This document shows, in pieces, positions 8,911 through 17,300 of a stretch of DNA of 64,000 nt; positions within the stretch are counted from its first letter, which is position 1, and every line of letters begins with the position of its first letter. The DNA is from Desulfosarcina widdelii (GTDB taxonomy: Bacteria; Desulfobacterota; Desulfobacteria; Desulfobacterales; Desulfosarcinaceae). The stretch is from NCBI RefSeq assembly GCF_009688965.1, contig NZ_AP021875.1, forward strand, positions 2,542,001 through 2,606,000, in the 5' to 3' direction. The position numbers were made by a program, and so were the translations under genes. The notes beneath the pieces were generated by a model. That model saw only the letters and a program-made list of their open reading frames with translations. It did no database searches and was not told the origin of the DNA.

Positions 8911-8982
8911 GGGATATCTCCTTTTTGTTCTATCGGAATAAAAACTGACGGGTGGCTTGAGGCCGATCCATTCGAGGCAAAC

Positions 8983-9696
8983 CTATGCCGCCCGGTTTTC
9001 CATATAGTGGTTGAACCGCAAAACGTGGGCTTCGGCCAACTGCCTGGCCTTTTCCGTGTCCCTGGCTTCGACGGCAGCCACGATTTGGTCTAAATCCGCT
9101 AAATTTTCGTTCATCTCCCGCTCTTGCATGGACAAAAAACTTTCATAATACTGATCGATATTGTCGTGCACAGTGTGATGCAGGGAAACGTACACCGGAT
9201 TGCCGGTCATTTCGGCCAGGGTCAAATGAATCCGTTTGTCCACATCCACGAATTCCTTTTGGAAATCGGTGCCCTTTTCGGCGAATTGCCGGGCTTCTTC
9301 CAGCAACAGCTTCAGGCGCAGGACATCTACCGTGGTGGCACGTTCGGCCGCCAATGCCGATACCCGACCCTCCACGCCCACGCGAAACTCGGACAGATGC
9401 CGCAAGGAGACTTTCTGGTACCGAATCAGCAGTGCCAGGCTTTCGCTAACTTGATCATAGCTGATATCCTGCACTACGGCACCTCCGCCGACCCCCAGTT
9501 TGATCTCTATCAGCCCCTTGTGCTCCAGCACCCGCAGGGCCTCACGCAACGTACCGCGGCTCACCTGAAGCATATCCTTGAGTTCCCGCTCGGGAGGCAG
9601 CATCTCGCCTGGGGCCAGTTTGCCGGACAAAATGGTTGCTTCGATCTGCTGGACCACATCCTGGAAAATCCGATTCTGTTTAGCAGCCTTGAACAT
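8983..9696 (-). CDS. FadR/GntR-family transcriptional regulator (FCD domain)
   Basis: About 237 residues from the chosen ATG at 9696, which has a GGGGA ribosome site; in-frame ATGs at 9708 and 9747 are also possible. Residues about 10-75 are a GntR winged helix ('LPPERELKDMLQVSRGTLREALRVLEHKGLI'). The rest is an all-helical FCD effector domain with a metal-site pattern ('DVDKRIHLTLAEMTGNPVY'). It is the first gene of the regulator-AOR-moaD run and is preceded by two 17-bp palindromes with the TGGT/ACCA core typical of FadR-type operators, so autoregulation is likely. The ligand is probably an organic acid or acyl compound, by family only. Confidence 0.9.
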   Translation of the reverse strand: MFKAAKQNRIFQDVVQQIEATILSGKLAPGEMLPPERELKDMLQVSRGTLREALRVLEHKGLIEIKLGVGGGAVVQDISYDQVSESLALLIRYQKVSLRHLSEFRVGVEGRVSALAAERATTVDVLRLKLLLEEARQFAEKGTDFQKEFVDVDKRIHLTLAEMTGNPVYVSLHHTVHDNIDQYYESFLSMQEREMNENLADLDQIVAAVEARDTEKARQLAEAHVLRFNHYMENRAA

Positions 9697-9791
9697 TCTG
9701 TTCCCCATCACTGTCAATCGGTCATCTGTGTGGATCTCACCGATCATTGATCCGTGCGCAAACCAATGGCGAGAGGATCAAGTCAACCTTG

Positions 9792-9832
9792 TAATGGTTT
9801 AACCATTATCTTTAATGGCTAAACCATTACAA
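9792..9832 (-). promoter_or_regulatory. Promoter with twin FadR-type operators for the AOR operon
   Basis: Two 17-bp palindromes: 9792-9808 (TAATGGTTTAACCATTA, perfect around a central base) and 9813-9829 (TAATGGCTAAACCATTA, one arm mismatch). Centres are 21 bp apart, two helical turns, and the whole 40 bp is itself nearly palindromic. On the minus strand a promoter fits: -35 TTGTAA (9832-9827), 16-bp spacer, -10 GATAAT (9810-9805). One operator would fill the spacer and the other overlap the -10, a typical repression layout. The sites lie 96 bases upstream of the regulator start. Confidence 0.72.
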
Positions 9833-9915
9833 AGATTATTGTCAAGGATAATCGGTTCACCGGCAAGAAACCGCTGCCCTCTCCAAGCCTTTTTATATAT
9901 CCGGCAAGATTTCCC

Positions 9916-9944
9916 TTGACACCGCAAAGGGGTAGACCATAGGT
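9916..9944 (+). promoter_or_regulatory. Candidate sigma-70 promoter for proC
   Basis: TTGACA at 9916-9921 followed after 17 bases by a poor -10 (ATAGGT, 9939-9944), about 40 bases before the proC start. Only the -35 is convincing. Confidence 0.3.
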
Positions 9945-9985
9945 GAAATGGTCGTCACGACACCAACCTAAAAGAGAGGAAAACA

Positions 9986-10843
9986 ATGTTGAACGATAAG
10001 AAAATCGGCATGGTCGGAACCGGCAACATGGGCAAGGCGCTTATCGACGGCCTGATTGCATCGGGTACGGCCAAGGCTGGAAACATCATCTGCTCCGATG
10101 CCAGCGAACAACAGTTGGCCTCCGTTCGGGAAAAATACGGCGTTGAAACCACTACGGACAACATCGCCGTTGTGAAAGCAGCCGACATCGTCATATATGC
10201 CATCAAGCCGCAAATCATGGCCTCCGTTCTCAAGGAAACCGCCGATTTTCTGGATATGAGCAAACTGATCATCTCCATTGCCGCCGGTGTCCCCATGGCC
10301 GCCATCGAATCGCTCCTCAACAAGGAACTGCGCCTGATCCGGGTCATGCCCAACGTCGCCGTGGCGGTAAAAGAGGGCGCCACGGCCATTGCCGCCGGCG
10401 GCAAGGCCACCGAAGAAGACATTCAGTTGGCCTTGGCCATCTTCGACTCGGTAGGCAAAACCATCTTCCTGAAAGAAAACTACCTGATGGATGCCATCAC
10501 CGGCCTTTCCGGCAGCGGACCGGCCTATATTTTCATGATCGTGGATGCCCTGGCCGATGCCGGTGTCAAGATGGGCCTCTCGCGAAAAGACGCCCGGGTG
10601 CTGGCGTCCCAAACCATCCTGGGGGCGGCCAAATTGCTGCTTGAAACCAAAGCCCATCCCGGTGAACTCAAAGACTCGGTGACGTCGCCAGGTGGTACGG
10701 CCATCGCCGGGTTGCACACCCTGGAAAAAGGCGGTCTGCGAACGACATTGATCAACGCCGTGGAAGCAGCAACCAACCGCTCCAAGGAACTGGGGGAGGC
10801 CATGATCAAAAATTTTGCCAACGGCCAGACCCAGCCCAAATAG
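9986..10843 (+). CDS. proC: Pyrroline-5-carboxylate reductase
   Basis: 285 residues. It catalyses the last step of proline synthesis, NAD(P)H-dependent reduction of pyrroline-5-carboxylate. Rossmann start 'KIGMVGTGNMGKALIDGL', 'VIYAIKPQ', 'RVMPNVAVAVKEGATAI', and the family signature 'GLSGSGPAYIFMIVDALADAGVK' region followed by 'SPGGTAIAGLHTLEKGG'. Ribosome site AGAGAGGAAAAC precedes the ATG. It reads away from the AOR regulator. In relatives proC is often near yggT/divIVA, which here are 3.7 kb away across the AOR operon. Confidence 0.96.
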   Translation: MLNDKKIGMVGTGNMGKALIDGLIASGTAKAGNIICSDASEQQLASVREKYGVETTTDNIAVVKAADIVIYAIKPQIMASVLKETADFLDMSKLIISIAAGVPMAAIESLLNKELRLIRVMPNVAVAVKEGATAIAAGGKATEEDIQLALAIFDSVGKTIFLKENYLMDAITGLSGSGPAYIFMIVDALADAGVKMGLSRKDARVLASQTILGAAKLLLETKAHPGELKDSVTSPGGTAIAGLHTLEKGGLRTTLINAVEAATNRSKELGEAMIKNFANGQTQPK

Positions 10844-10928
10844 AAGAACCTCCCGACGTTCAGTCCTTGCCCAATCCAGGATGGATGTTTAGGATAAATG
10901 GTGTGTGGCACCATTTCGGAAAATAAAA

Positions 10929-11381
10929 ATGAGACTGCAAAACGACAATTATCGGGACAGGCTCTGGATTTTTGTTCGAATTGGCCTGGGAGTGGTGTTC
11001 CTGTTTTCCTGTGCCGGCAAAATTGCCGACCCCCGGGCCTTTATGGACATTGTGACCCACTACCGGCTACTGCCGCCGCAACTGGTGTGGGCCACAGCCG
11101 TGTTTCTCCCCTGGGTCGAGGCGCTGTGCGGACTGGCGCTGGTTTTCGGCCGCTTTGAAAAAGGTGCGGCACTGCTGGTGAGCGTCATGATGGTCGTTTT
11201 TATCGCCGTCACCCTTTACAACGGTTATCGGGGGTTGGACGTGGCCTGCGGCTGCTTTTCCGTTTCCGCCAAAAAGCCGTCGAATATCGCGCTGAACACC
11301 CTGCGTGATCTTTTCATTTTGACGGCCGGCTTATGGGTCCTTTTCTATACCCACCGCCTCCACCCCCAAAAAGCCAGTTGA
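10929..11381 (+). CDS. MauE/DoxX-like membrane redox protein
   Basis: About 150 residues with four membrane segments: 'FVRIGLGVVFLFSCAG', 'LVWATAVFLPWVEALCGLAL', 'LLVSVMMVVFIAVTLYN' and 'LFILTAGLWVLFYT'. A Cys pair in 'GLDVACGCFS' is typical of MauE proteins, which help supply disulfide or thiol redox equivalents across the membrane. I start at ATG 10929 (GGAAAA ribosome site), not at 10905. It is followed by a CcdA-type transporter and a periplasmic thioredoxin-like protein, supporting a shared job in extracytoplasmic thiol chemistry. Confidence 0.8.
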   Translation: MRLQNDNYRDRLWIFVRIGLGVVFLFSCAGKIADPRAFMDIVTHYRLLPPQLVWATAVFLPWVEALCGLALVFGRFEKGAALLVSVMMVVFIAVTLYNGYRGLDVACGCFSVSAKKPSNIALNTLRDLFILTAGLWVLFYTHRLHPQKAS

Positions 11382-11479
11382 CGCATCCTTTTTTGTAACC
11401 CCGGGCAAGCGCCGCGGCTCAACAGGAAAAACGATGACAACACCACGATGCCAACAGCCCCAGAGGGTCGACTAACGAC

Positions 11480-12178
11480 ATGTTCACAGAATCGATATCC
11501 TATCCAGCAGCCCTTGTGGCGGGCCTGCTTTCTTTTTTTTCCCCGTGTATACTGCCGCTGATTCCGGCCTACTTTACGTTTATTACCGGGCTTTCTTTGG
11601 ACGAACTGACCGGAGCCCAGAGTCGGCGGATCCGCCTTCGGGTGATCGGCGCCACCTTGAGTTACGTCCTTGGTTTCTCTTTGGTTTTCGTTCTCATGGG
11701 CGCTTCGGCATCATTTATCGGCAAAGCCATTTTTAACTATCGGGACACCATACGTATCGTCGGCGGCATTCTGATCATCCTGCTGGGGGTTCATATGACC
11801 GGGTTGATCCGCTTTCGTCCTCTCGAATTCGAACGGCGGCTCGAAATCCGCAAAAAGCCCCTGCATTTTTTGGGCACTTTTTTCGTGGGTATGGCTTTCG
11901 GCGCCGGTTGGAGCCCATGCATCGGTCCCCTTCTGGGATCGATCCTCATTGTGGCGGGCAATCAGGACACCGTGGCCGACGGCATCGGATTGCTGTCCGT
12001 TTACGCCGCCGGACTGGCTATCCCGTTTCTGCTGCTCTCGGTATTTGTCAATTCCCTTTTGTCCTTTATAAAAAAGGCATCCTGGTCGATAAAATACATC
12101 AACATCACCGCAGGTGCGCTGCTGCTGATATTAGGCCTTCTGCTGGTAACCGACAAATTGGCGCTGATCGGCGCATAG
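11480..12178 (+). CDS. CcdA/DsbD-type transmembrane electron transporter
   Basis: 232 residues, six membrane segments. The two reactive Cys-Pro-type motifs are 'FFSPCILPLIPAY' (near residue 24) and 'GWSPCIGPLLGS' (near residue 147), the pair of membrane cysteines that shuttle electrons from cytoplasmic thioredoxin to the periplasm in CcdA and in the DsbD core. It is a short CcdA form without DsbD's periplasmic domains. It is followed 12 bases later by a thioredoxin-like protein with a signal sequence, its probable electron acceptor. Confidence 0.9.
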   Translation: MFTESISYPAALVAGLLSFFSPCILPLIPAYFTFITGLSLDELTGAQSRRIRLRVIGATLSYVLGFSLVFVLMGASASFIGKAIFNYRDTIRIVGGILIILLGVHMTGLIRFRPLEFERRLEIRKKPLHFLGTFFVGMAFGAGWSPCIGPLLGSILIVAGNQDTVADGIGLLSVYAAGLAIPFLLLSVFVNSLLSFIKKASWSIKYINITAGALLLILGLLLVTDKLALIGA

Positions 12179-12190
12179 GAAAAAGTCACC

Positions 12191-12673
12191 ATGAAGAAAA
12201 GATGGAAACAAGCAAGTGTTTTTGTGGCCCTGTTGATTCCCCTTTTAATTGTTGGCGTCGATATCGCCGTCAGCGCCCGGGCTGCCGACGGCGGCATCCA
12301 GTGGCTCTCCTACGCCGAGGGCCGACAGCGAAGAGAGGCTGAAAACAAGAAGGTCTTTTTGGTCTTTAACGCGGATTGGTGCCGATACTGCCTGAAAATG
12401 GAAAAAGAAACCTTCCAGGACCCCAGCGTGGTTGCCTACGTCAACCGAAATTTCGTGCCCGTCAGCGTCAACTCGGACAAGGAACAGGCCATTGCCGATA
12501 AATTCAATGTCCGGGGGCTGCCCAGCACCTGGTTTATTTCTGAAACTGGGGAAAGAATCGGCAGTCGTCCAGGTTTTATTCCCGCCGACGAGATGCTCCA
12601 GATTCTCAAATTCATCGGTAGCGACAGTTACCGCTCCATGAGTTTTCAAACGTTTGTCAAAAAGAAGAAATGA
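12191..12673 (+). CDS. Secreted thioredoxin-like protein
   Basis: 160 residues. The N-terminus (K2-R5, then hydrophobic 9-28) is a signal peptide or anchor, with cleavage likely near 'VSARAAD'. The mature part is a thioredoxin fold of the DUF255/thioredoxin_7 kind, with 'VFNADWCRYCLKMEKETF' carrying the CxxC site C64-x-x-C67 and a cis-Pro region 'VRGLPSTWFIS'. It is probably reduced by the CcdA protein encoded just upstream and acts on periplasmic disulfides. The target, such as apocytochrome c, cannot be told from the sequence. Confidence 0.88.
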   Translation: MKKRWKQASVFVALLIPLLIVGVDIAVSARAADGGIQWLSYAEGRQRREAENKKVFLVFNADWCRYCLKMEKETFQDPSVVAYVNRNFVPVSVNSDKEQAIADKFNVRGLPSTWFISETGERIGSRPGFIPADEMLQILKFIGSDSYRSMSFQTFVKKKK

Positions 12674-12707
12674 GACCGGCCGTTTTCCGATAAATGGATG
12701 TGGATGC

Positions 12708-12968
12708 TCATCCCGATCCGGGTGTCCCGCGGCGGATCAGGCGAATGAGGGTTGAAACGGTAACGACAAGAGAGAGTGCTCCCAGCATGCAGGGAATCCA
12801 GATGTAGCCGCTGTATCGGGGGGTATCTAAACCTGCGGCCACACCGGTAATGCTGAAGAGCAGCACGACCACGGCGAAAACAAGCGTCAGCAACATGGAG
12901 AGTTCGGTGTCGTACCAGGGGATGAAGGCCTTGCGGAAAAGCAGGTCGCTTTTGGATTTTTCTTTCAT
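12708..12968 (-). CDS. Two-helix membrane protein, hypothetical
   Basis: 86 residues from ATG 12968; an upstream in-frame start at 13064 would run into the divergent lipoprotein gene. Two hydrophobic stretches, 'LSMLLTLVFAVVVLLFSITG' and 'WIPCMLGALSLVVTVSTLI', with a basic C-terminus 'RLIRRG'. No family recognised. Its start is 23 bases from the divergently transcribed ChaN-like lipoprotein gene, and its 3' end converges with the thioredoxin-like gene. Confidence 0.65.
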   Translation of the reverse strand: MKEKSKSDLLFRKAFIPWYDTELSMLLTLVFAVVVLLFSITGVAAGLDTPRYSGYIWIPCMLGALSLVVTVSTLIRLIRRGTPGSG

Positions 12969-12991
12969 ATCAGCTCCGGAGCTGCCAAGCG

Positions 12992-13948
12992 ATGAAGATT
13001 GAAATGCCTGAAAAAACGACCCCGCTGCGGCATGTTGTCCTTTTCGTTGCAGCCTTGGCCGCACTTTTCATCGGAGGATGCGCCGTGGCGCCCAAAACCC
13101 TTACCATCAAGGGAAACCCCACCCCCATGATGGAAAACGCCATTTTGAAAACCGCCACGGGAGCGACGATTTCGCGCCGGCAGCTGATCGACGAGCTTGC
13201 CGGGTTCCGGGTGGTTTATGTCGGCGAAAGCCACACCAACGTCTCCCACCATACCATTCAACTGGAAGTGATCCGGGAACTTCGCAAAAAAACGCCCGAT
13301 CTTTCCATCGGCATGGAAATGTTCGACACCACCTATCAGCCGGTTCTGGATCGCTGGACGGCCGGCGAACTGGACGAAGACGAGTTCTTGCGGCAAACCC
13401 ACTGGTATGCCAACTGGCGCTTCCCCTTCGATCTGTACCGCGATATCCTGCAATATGCAAAAGAAAACCAGATTCGAGTCATCGCGTTGAACCTCCCCTT
13501 TCACATTCCCGCCAAGATCCGAGTGGGAGGAATCGCCAGTTTGGGGGAACAGGATGCCAAATACCTACCGGCATCCATCGACACCACCAATACCGAACAC
13601 CGTACCTACCTGGAAAAAATTTACAAGCTCCACGCTTTTCGCGGCAGGGACAACTTCGAATTTTTCTACGAGGCTCAGTGCGCCTGGGAGGATGCCATGG
13701 CCGCCAAAGTGGACGAATACCTGGGAGCGGGAAAAATAGTGGTCCTGGCGGGAAACGGGCACATCATCCGCAAATTCGGCATCCCCGACCGGGCCTTTGC
13801 CCGCACCCGGGCCCCTTTCGCCACCATTTACCTGGCGGCGGTAGGCAGCGAAGCCGAACCCTCCTGGGCTGACTACATCTGGGTTACTCCGGACCAGCCC
13901 ATGCCACGCATGCCAATGATGCCCAAAGGAATGAAAAAGCCGAAATAA
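12992..13948 (+). CDS. ChaN-family (DUF399) lipoprotein
   Basis: 318 residues. A signal peptide ends in the lipobox 'LFIGGC', so the protein is lipidated at Cys about 29. The mature part has the ChaN/EreA-like motifs 'VVYVGESHTNVSHHTIQLEV', 'SIGMEMFDTTYQPVLDRW', 'HWYANWRFPFDLYRDI' and 'LAGNGHIIRKFGIP'. ChaN proteins are surface or periplasmic haem-binding lipoproteins. The C-terminal 'MPRMPMMPKGMKKPK' is a Met/Pro-rich tail unusual for the family. Function beyond haem or metal binding is uncertain. Confidence 0.85.
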   Translation: MKIEMPEKTTPLRHVVLFVAALAALFIGGCAVAPKTLTIKGNPTPMMENAILKTATGATISRRQLIDELAGFRVVYVGESHTNVSHHTIQLEVIRELRKKTPDLSIGMEMFDTTYQPVLDRWTAGELDEDEFLRQTHWYANWRFPFDLYRDILQYAKENQIRVIALNLPFHIPAKIRVGGIASLGEQDAKYLPASIDTTNTEHRTYLEKIYKLHAFRGRDNFEFFYEAQCAWEDAMAAKVDEYLGAGKIVVLAGNGHIIRKFGIPDRAFARTRAPFATIYLAAVGSEAEPSWADYIWVTPDQPMPRMPMMPKGMKKPK

Positions 13949-13961
13949 GTGGCGTCCAGGT

Positions 13962-14048
13962 TATAAGCCCGAGATCAAGGCTTGCGATTCCCGAGGAACG
14001 GAGGCGTATCTGGAATACTCCGCAGTGACAAGGGGCTAAAGTGTACCC
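13962..14048. repeat. Dispersed palindromic repeat, family A, 3'-truncated copy (A1)
   Basis: Shares the core 'GCCCGAGATCAAGGCTTGCG' followed by 'TCCCGAGGAACG', 'GGCGTA' and 'TACTCCGCAGTGAC' with copies at 24608, 41317 and 60838. The right arm decays after 'GTGACAAGG', where family B begins, so the outer arm has no partner. Confidence 0.8.
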
Positions 14049-14191
14049 GTGCGCATCCAGATGGGGTGAATTTTGGTTCAGACCAAGGCCGCAGCGAGGT
14101 TGAAACCGCAGGCGTAGCAGCGCTACGTTGAGGATTTCAACCGAGGAAGAACGACGGCCTGGGCCAAAAGGCGCTCCATCTGGATGTGCAC
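14049..14191. repeat. Dispersed palindromic repeat, family B
   Basis: 143 bp bounded by 16-bp inverted ends (14049-14064 and 14176-14191, 15/16 complementary: GTGCGCATCCAGATGG). It contains an inner palindrome around 'GGCGTAGCAGCGCTACG' (14111-14127). It ends 2 bases before the nrdJ stop codon, so it would be in the nrdJ 3' untranslated RNA. Only one copy is in the window. Confidence 0.7.
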
Positions 14192-14193
14192 GC

Positions 14194-16674
14194 TTACCCG
14201 CATTTGGTAAACCCGCAGAAGTGACACGTCATACACCCCTCCTCGAAACTGACCGTCTGCCCGCATTCAGGGCAAACCTCGCCAATCAGACAGCCGCCCT
14301 TTCGTTTCGTCCGTTCGTCTTTTAAATAGCGCTTCTCCAACACCCGGGCGATGGCATCGGGAATGGAGAGGACCAGGCCGCCCTTCTGGAAAACGGGGTG
14401 CTCGCCGCCGATGCCCTTGAGCTGTTCGACCACCTTGTCCACCGTCACCCCGGAGCGAAACGCCAGGGAGACCAATCGTCCGATGGCCTCGGTCTTGGCG
14501 GTGGTGGAGCGGCCCGACTTGCCGATGGTGGCAAACACCTCGAAGGGCTTGCCATGGTACTCGGTCACCGTGACGTACAACTGCCCCAATCCGGTCTTCA
14601 CCCGGGTGGTGAAACCGTCCAGGGTGTCGGGTCGCTTGCGCACGGCCGTCATGAAGGCGTCTTCTTCTTTTTTTGCCGACGAAAAGGAGAGTACCTGATT
14701 CTCCTTGCTGCCATCCCTGTAAATGGTCACCCCTTTGCAGCCCAGTTGCCAGGCCAGATCGTAAATTTTGCGAACGTCTTCCACCGTCGCGTCCCGGGCC
14801 AGGTTGACCGTCTTGGATACGGCGTTGTCCGTGTGATTCTGGAAGGCCGCCTGCATGCGCAGATGCCACTCCGGAGAGATATCGTGGGCGGTGACGAACA
14901 CATTTTTGATGTCTTCGGGGATTCCGTCCATGTGGGCAATGGTTCCGGCACCGGCGATGTCCTCCATCAGCGCTTCGGAGTAAAAGCCCTGCTGCCGGGC
15001 CACCGCTTCGAAATACGGATTGACCTCCATGAGCTTGTCGTTGTCCATGACGGTACGCACGAAGCTCAGGGCAAAAAGCGGTTCGATGCCCGACGAGCAG
15101 TTGCTGATGATGCTCAAGGTCCCGGTGGGCGCGATGGTCGTGGTGGTGGCATTGCGATAGGCTTTTTGGCTGTCGCCGCCAAAGCAGCTCTTCTCCCGGT
15201 TGGGAAACGTCCCGCGCTGCTTGGCCAGTTCAAAGGAGGCCTTGTGGGATTCGGCCTGGATGAACCCCATCACCTCCTCGGCCACTTCCAGAGCCCGCTC
15301 ACTGCTGTAAGGAATTTGCAATTGAAACAGCAGATCGGCAAATCCCATGATCCCCAGGCCGATCTTGCGGTTGCCCTTGACCATGCGGTCGATTTCCGCC
15401 AGGGGATAACGGGACATGTCGATGGTGTTGTCCAGAAAGCGCACCGCTGTCCACACGGTCTCTTTGAGGGATTCATAATCGATACGGGCCGCGTCCGCAC
15501 TGCCGGTCACGAACTTGGCCAGGTTGATGGAGCCAAGGTTGCAGGCCTCCATGGGCAACAGCGGCTGTTCGCCGCACGGGTTGGTGCTTTCGATTTCTCC
15601 GAGTTCGGGGGTGGGGTTGTCGCGGTTGATGCGGTCGAGAAAAACGATACCCGGATCACCGTTTTTCCAGGCCTGTTCGACCAGGTCCGCATACACTTGC
15701 CGGGCATTGAGTCTGGCAACCGGACGACGGTCCCGGGGATCGATCAGATCGTATTCGGCATCGGACTGCACCGCCTCCATGAACGCCTCGGTGATGCCCA
15801 CGGAAATGTTGAAGTTGTTCAGCTCGGTATTGGCGGTTTTGCAGTGAATGAATTCCATGATGTCCGGATGATCGACCCGCAGGATAGCCATGTTGGCCCC
15901 GCGCCGGGTACCCCCCTGTTTGACCTGTTCCGTAGCGGTGTTGAAAATCTTCATGAACGATATGGGTCCGGAGGCGATTCCGCCGGTGGTCCCCACCATG
16001 GAATTCTTGGGGCGCAGCCGGGAAAAGGAGAAGCCGGTGCCGCCGCCCGACTTGTGGATGACGGCGGCATTTTTCAGCGAAGAGAAAATGCCCTCCATGC
16101 TGTCTTCGACGGGCAGCACAAAACAGGCGGCCAACTGCCCCAGGCGCCGGCCGGCATTCATCAGGGTTGGCGAGTTGGGTAAAAACCTGAAATCCGTCAT
16201 CAGGTTGTAGAAGGTTTCGGTGACTTTCCGGATGTCGGCATTTTCATCGTAATTCTTCTCTGCCTTGGCGATGTGCCGGGCCACCCGGTGAAACATCTGA
16301 GCCGGCGTCTCCTGGATCCGACCGTCGATATCTTTTTTCAGATAGCGGCGTTCCAGTACGGTTTTGGCGTTGGGAGAAAGGTCGATTCCGTTTCGCACGA
16401 ACATGTCCCGGGTCAGCCGGATCGCGCCGCCGGCATCCAGACCGTATTCGGCCAGTTTGGCCTTGATCATCTCGTCCACCATGGGAGAAGTGATGTGCTT
16501 GAGGTCCATGCGGTCGATGGTGGAACGGATGAATCTGGCAATCTCCTCGGCCTGGCTTTTGTTAACGGCATTGGCGCCGATGAGGCTCTTGCAGAACACC
16601 TGGTCGTCCCAGACATGGGTGTTCAGGTCCACGTTTCCATCGTCGACGATGAGAATTTTAGATTTCTGAGTCAT
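14194..16674 (-). CDS. nrdJ: Adenosylcobalamin-dependent ribonucleotide reductase (class II)
   Basis: 826 residues. It reduces ribonucleotides to deoxyribonucleotides using a B12-derived thiyl radical, so it needs no oxygen. Seen: 'NSPTLMNAGRRLGQLAACFVLP' (substrate-site Cys region), 'GGTGFSFSRLRP', 'RRGANMAILRVDHPDI', 'NPCGEQPLLPMEACNLGSIN' (radical site), and a C-terminal zinc ribbon 'CPECG...CMTCHFCGF' typical of NrdJ. A short N-terminal extension holds no obvious ATP cone. It is divergent from nrdD-nrdG, with paired NrdR-like boxes in front. Length fits the long NrdJ type. Confidence 0.97.
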   Translation of the reverse strand: MTQKSKILIVDDGNVDLNTHVWDDQVFCKSLIGANAVNKSQAEEIARFIRSTIDRMDLKHITSPMVDEMIKAKLAEYGLDAGGAIRLTRDMFVRNGIDLSPNAKTVLERRYLKKDIDGRIQETPAQMFHRVARHIAKAEKNYDENADIRKVTETFYNLMTDFRFLPNSPTLMNAGRRLGQLAACFVLPVEDSMEGIFSSLKNAAVIHKSGGGTGFSFSRLRPKNSMVGTTGGIASGPISFMKIFNTATEQVKQGGTRRGANMAILRVDHPDIMEFIHCKTANTELNNFNISVGITEAFMEAVQSDAEYDLIDPRDRRPVARLNARQVYADLVEQAWKNGDPGIVFLDRINRDNPTPELGEIESTNPCGEQPLLPMEACNLGSINLAKFVTGSADAARIDYESLKETVWTAVRFLDNTIDMSRYPLAEIDRMVKGNRKIGLGIMGFADLLFQLQIPYSSERALEVAEEVMGFIQAESHKASFELAKQRGTFPNREKSCFGGDSQKAYRNATTTTIAPTGTLSIISNCSSGIEPLFALSFVRTVMDNDKLMEVNPYFEAVARQQGFYSEALMEDIAGAGTIAHMDGIPEDIKNVFVTAHDISPEWHLRMQAAFQNHTDNAVSKTVNLARDATVEDVRKIYDLAWQLGCKGVTIYRDGSKENQVLSFSSAKKEEDAFMTAVRKRPDTLDGFTTRVKTGLGQLYVTVTEYHGKPFEVFATIGKSGRSTTAKTEAIGRLVSLAFRSGVTVDKVVEQLKGIGGEHPVFQKGGLVLSIPDAIARVLEKRYLKDERTKRKGGCLIGEVCPECGQTVSFEEGCMTCHFCGFTKCG

Positions 16675-16933
16675 TTGAAATTACGGCTCCATTGATCGGT
16701 AAAGGTATTTTTCGGCGATTGATTTCGATTGCGGTCTGGCGGCGTTTGGCATCCAACCCCCCGGCCCACGTCAAAAACCGCCCGAACCGCTGGGTTGCCG
16801 GCAGGTGGCTTTTTTCTGCTGTGGGGATCCGGCACGGCACACGGGGAAATGAGGATCTGCCATTGTCTGGATTGAACCGTGGAAGTTGTCGATGCCGCAA
16901 CACAACCGTACCGGTGTATGAACACCCATTCTC

Positions 16934-16980
16934 ACACTATATATAGTATGTCAAGCCGCTTTTAACACAACATCTGCTCT
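16934..16980 (-). promoter_or_regulatory. Paired NrdR boxes upstream of nrdJ
   Basis: Box 1 at 16934-16949 (ACACTATATATAGTAT) matches the NrdR consensus well. Box 2 at 16965-16980 (ACACAACATCTGCTCT) is a weaker match. Centres are 31 bp apart, three helical turns, the usual NrdR arrangement. A minus-strand TTGACA (16954-16949) overlaps box 1; the -10 is unclear. The boxes lie about 260 bases before the nrdJ start, leaving a long leader in which I see no cobalamin riboswitch. Confidence 0.7.
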
Positions 16981-17097
16981 CGGACGGTTTTCGACGGGTG
17001 CCTCCATCCAGAAAAAATTTGGCCCGGGCACACCGTTGGGACCTGTTTTTTTCTGCAAACACAAGTACTTGGACACTGGACTCGCGATCAGCCAAAG

Positions 17098-17148
17098 CCA
17101 CTACATATGGAAAAAGTCGCTTGACAGACAACTACATCTTGTTGTAAT
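17098..17148 (+). promoter_or_regulatory. Paired NrdR boxes and promoter upstream of nrdD
   Basis: Box at 17128-17145 (ACAACTACATCTTGTTGT, 5-bp inverted ends) and a second at 17098-17113 (CCACTACATATGGAAA), centres again 31 bp apart. The promoter is TTGACA (17121-17126), a 16-bp spacer and TGTAAT (17143-17148). The stronger box lies between -35 and -10, so NrdR binding would block RNA polymerase. Confidence 0.7.
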
Positions 17149-17300
17149 TTACCCATCACAGCCTTGCTGCCCATAAGGCTGGAATTCCATCAGATTTTCG
17201 GAATGACCGATGTGTTCCACACCTTGAAAAAATGCCGGATGCGGCATTTTTTCGTCGTTTGAATCAACCACAACCCAATAGCGCTTCCGAGGAGAGCTTC

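Noticed and set aside
16675-17300. Cobalamin riboswitch in the nrdJ leader
   Set aside because: The B12-box consensus is not recognisable; NrdR boxes explain the regulation better.
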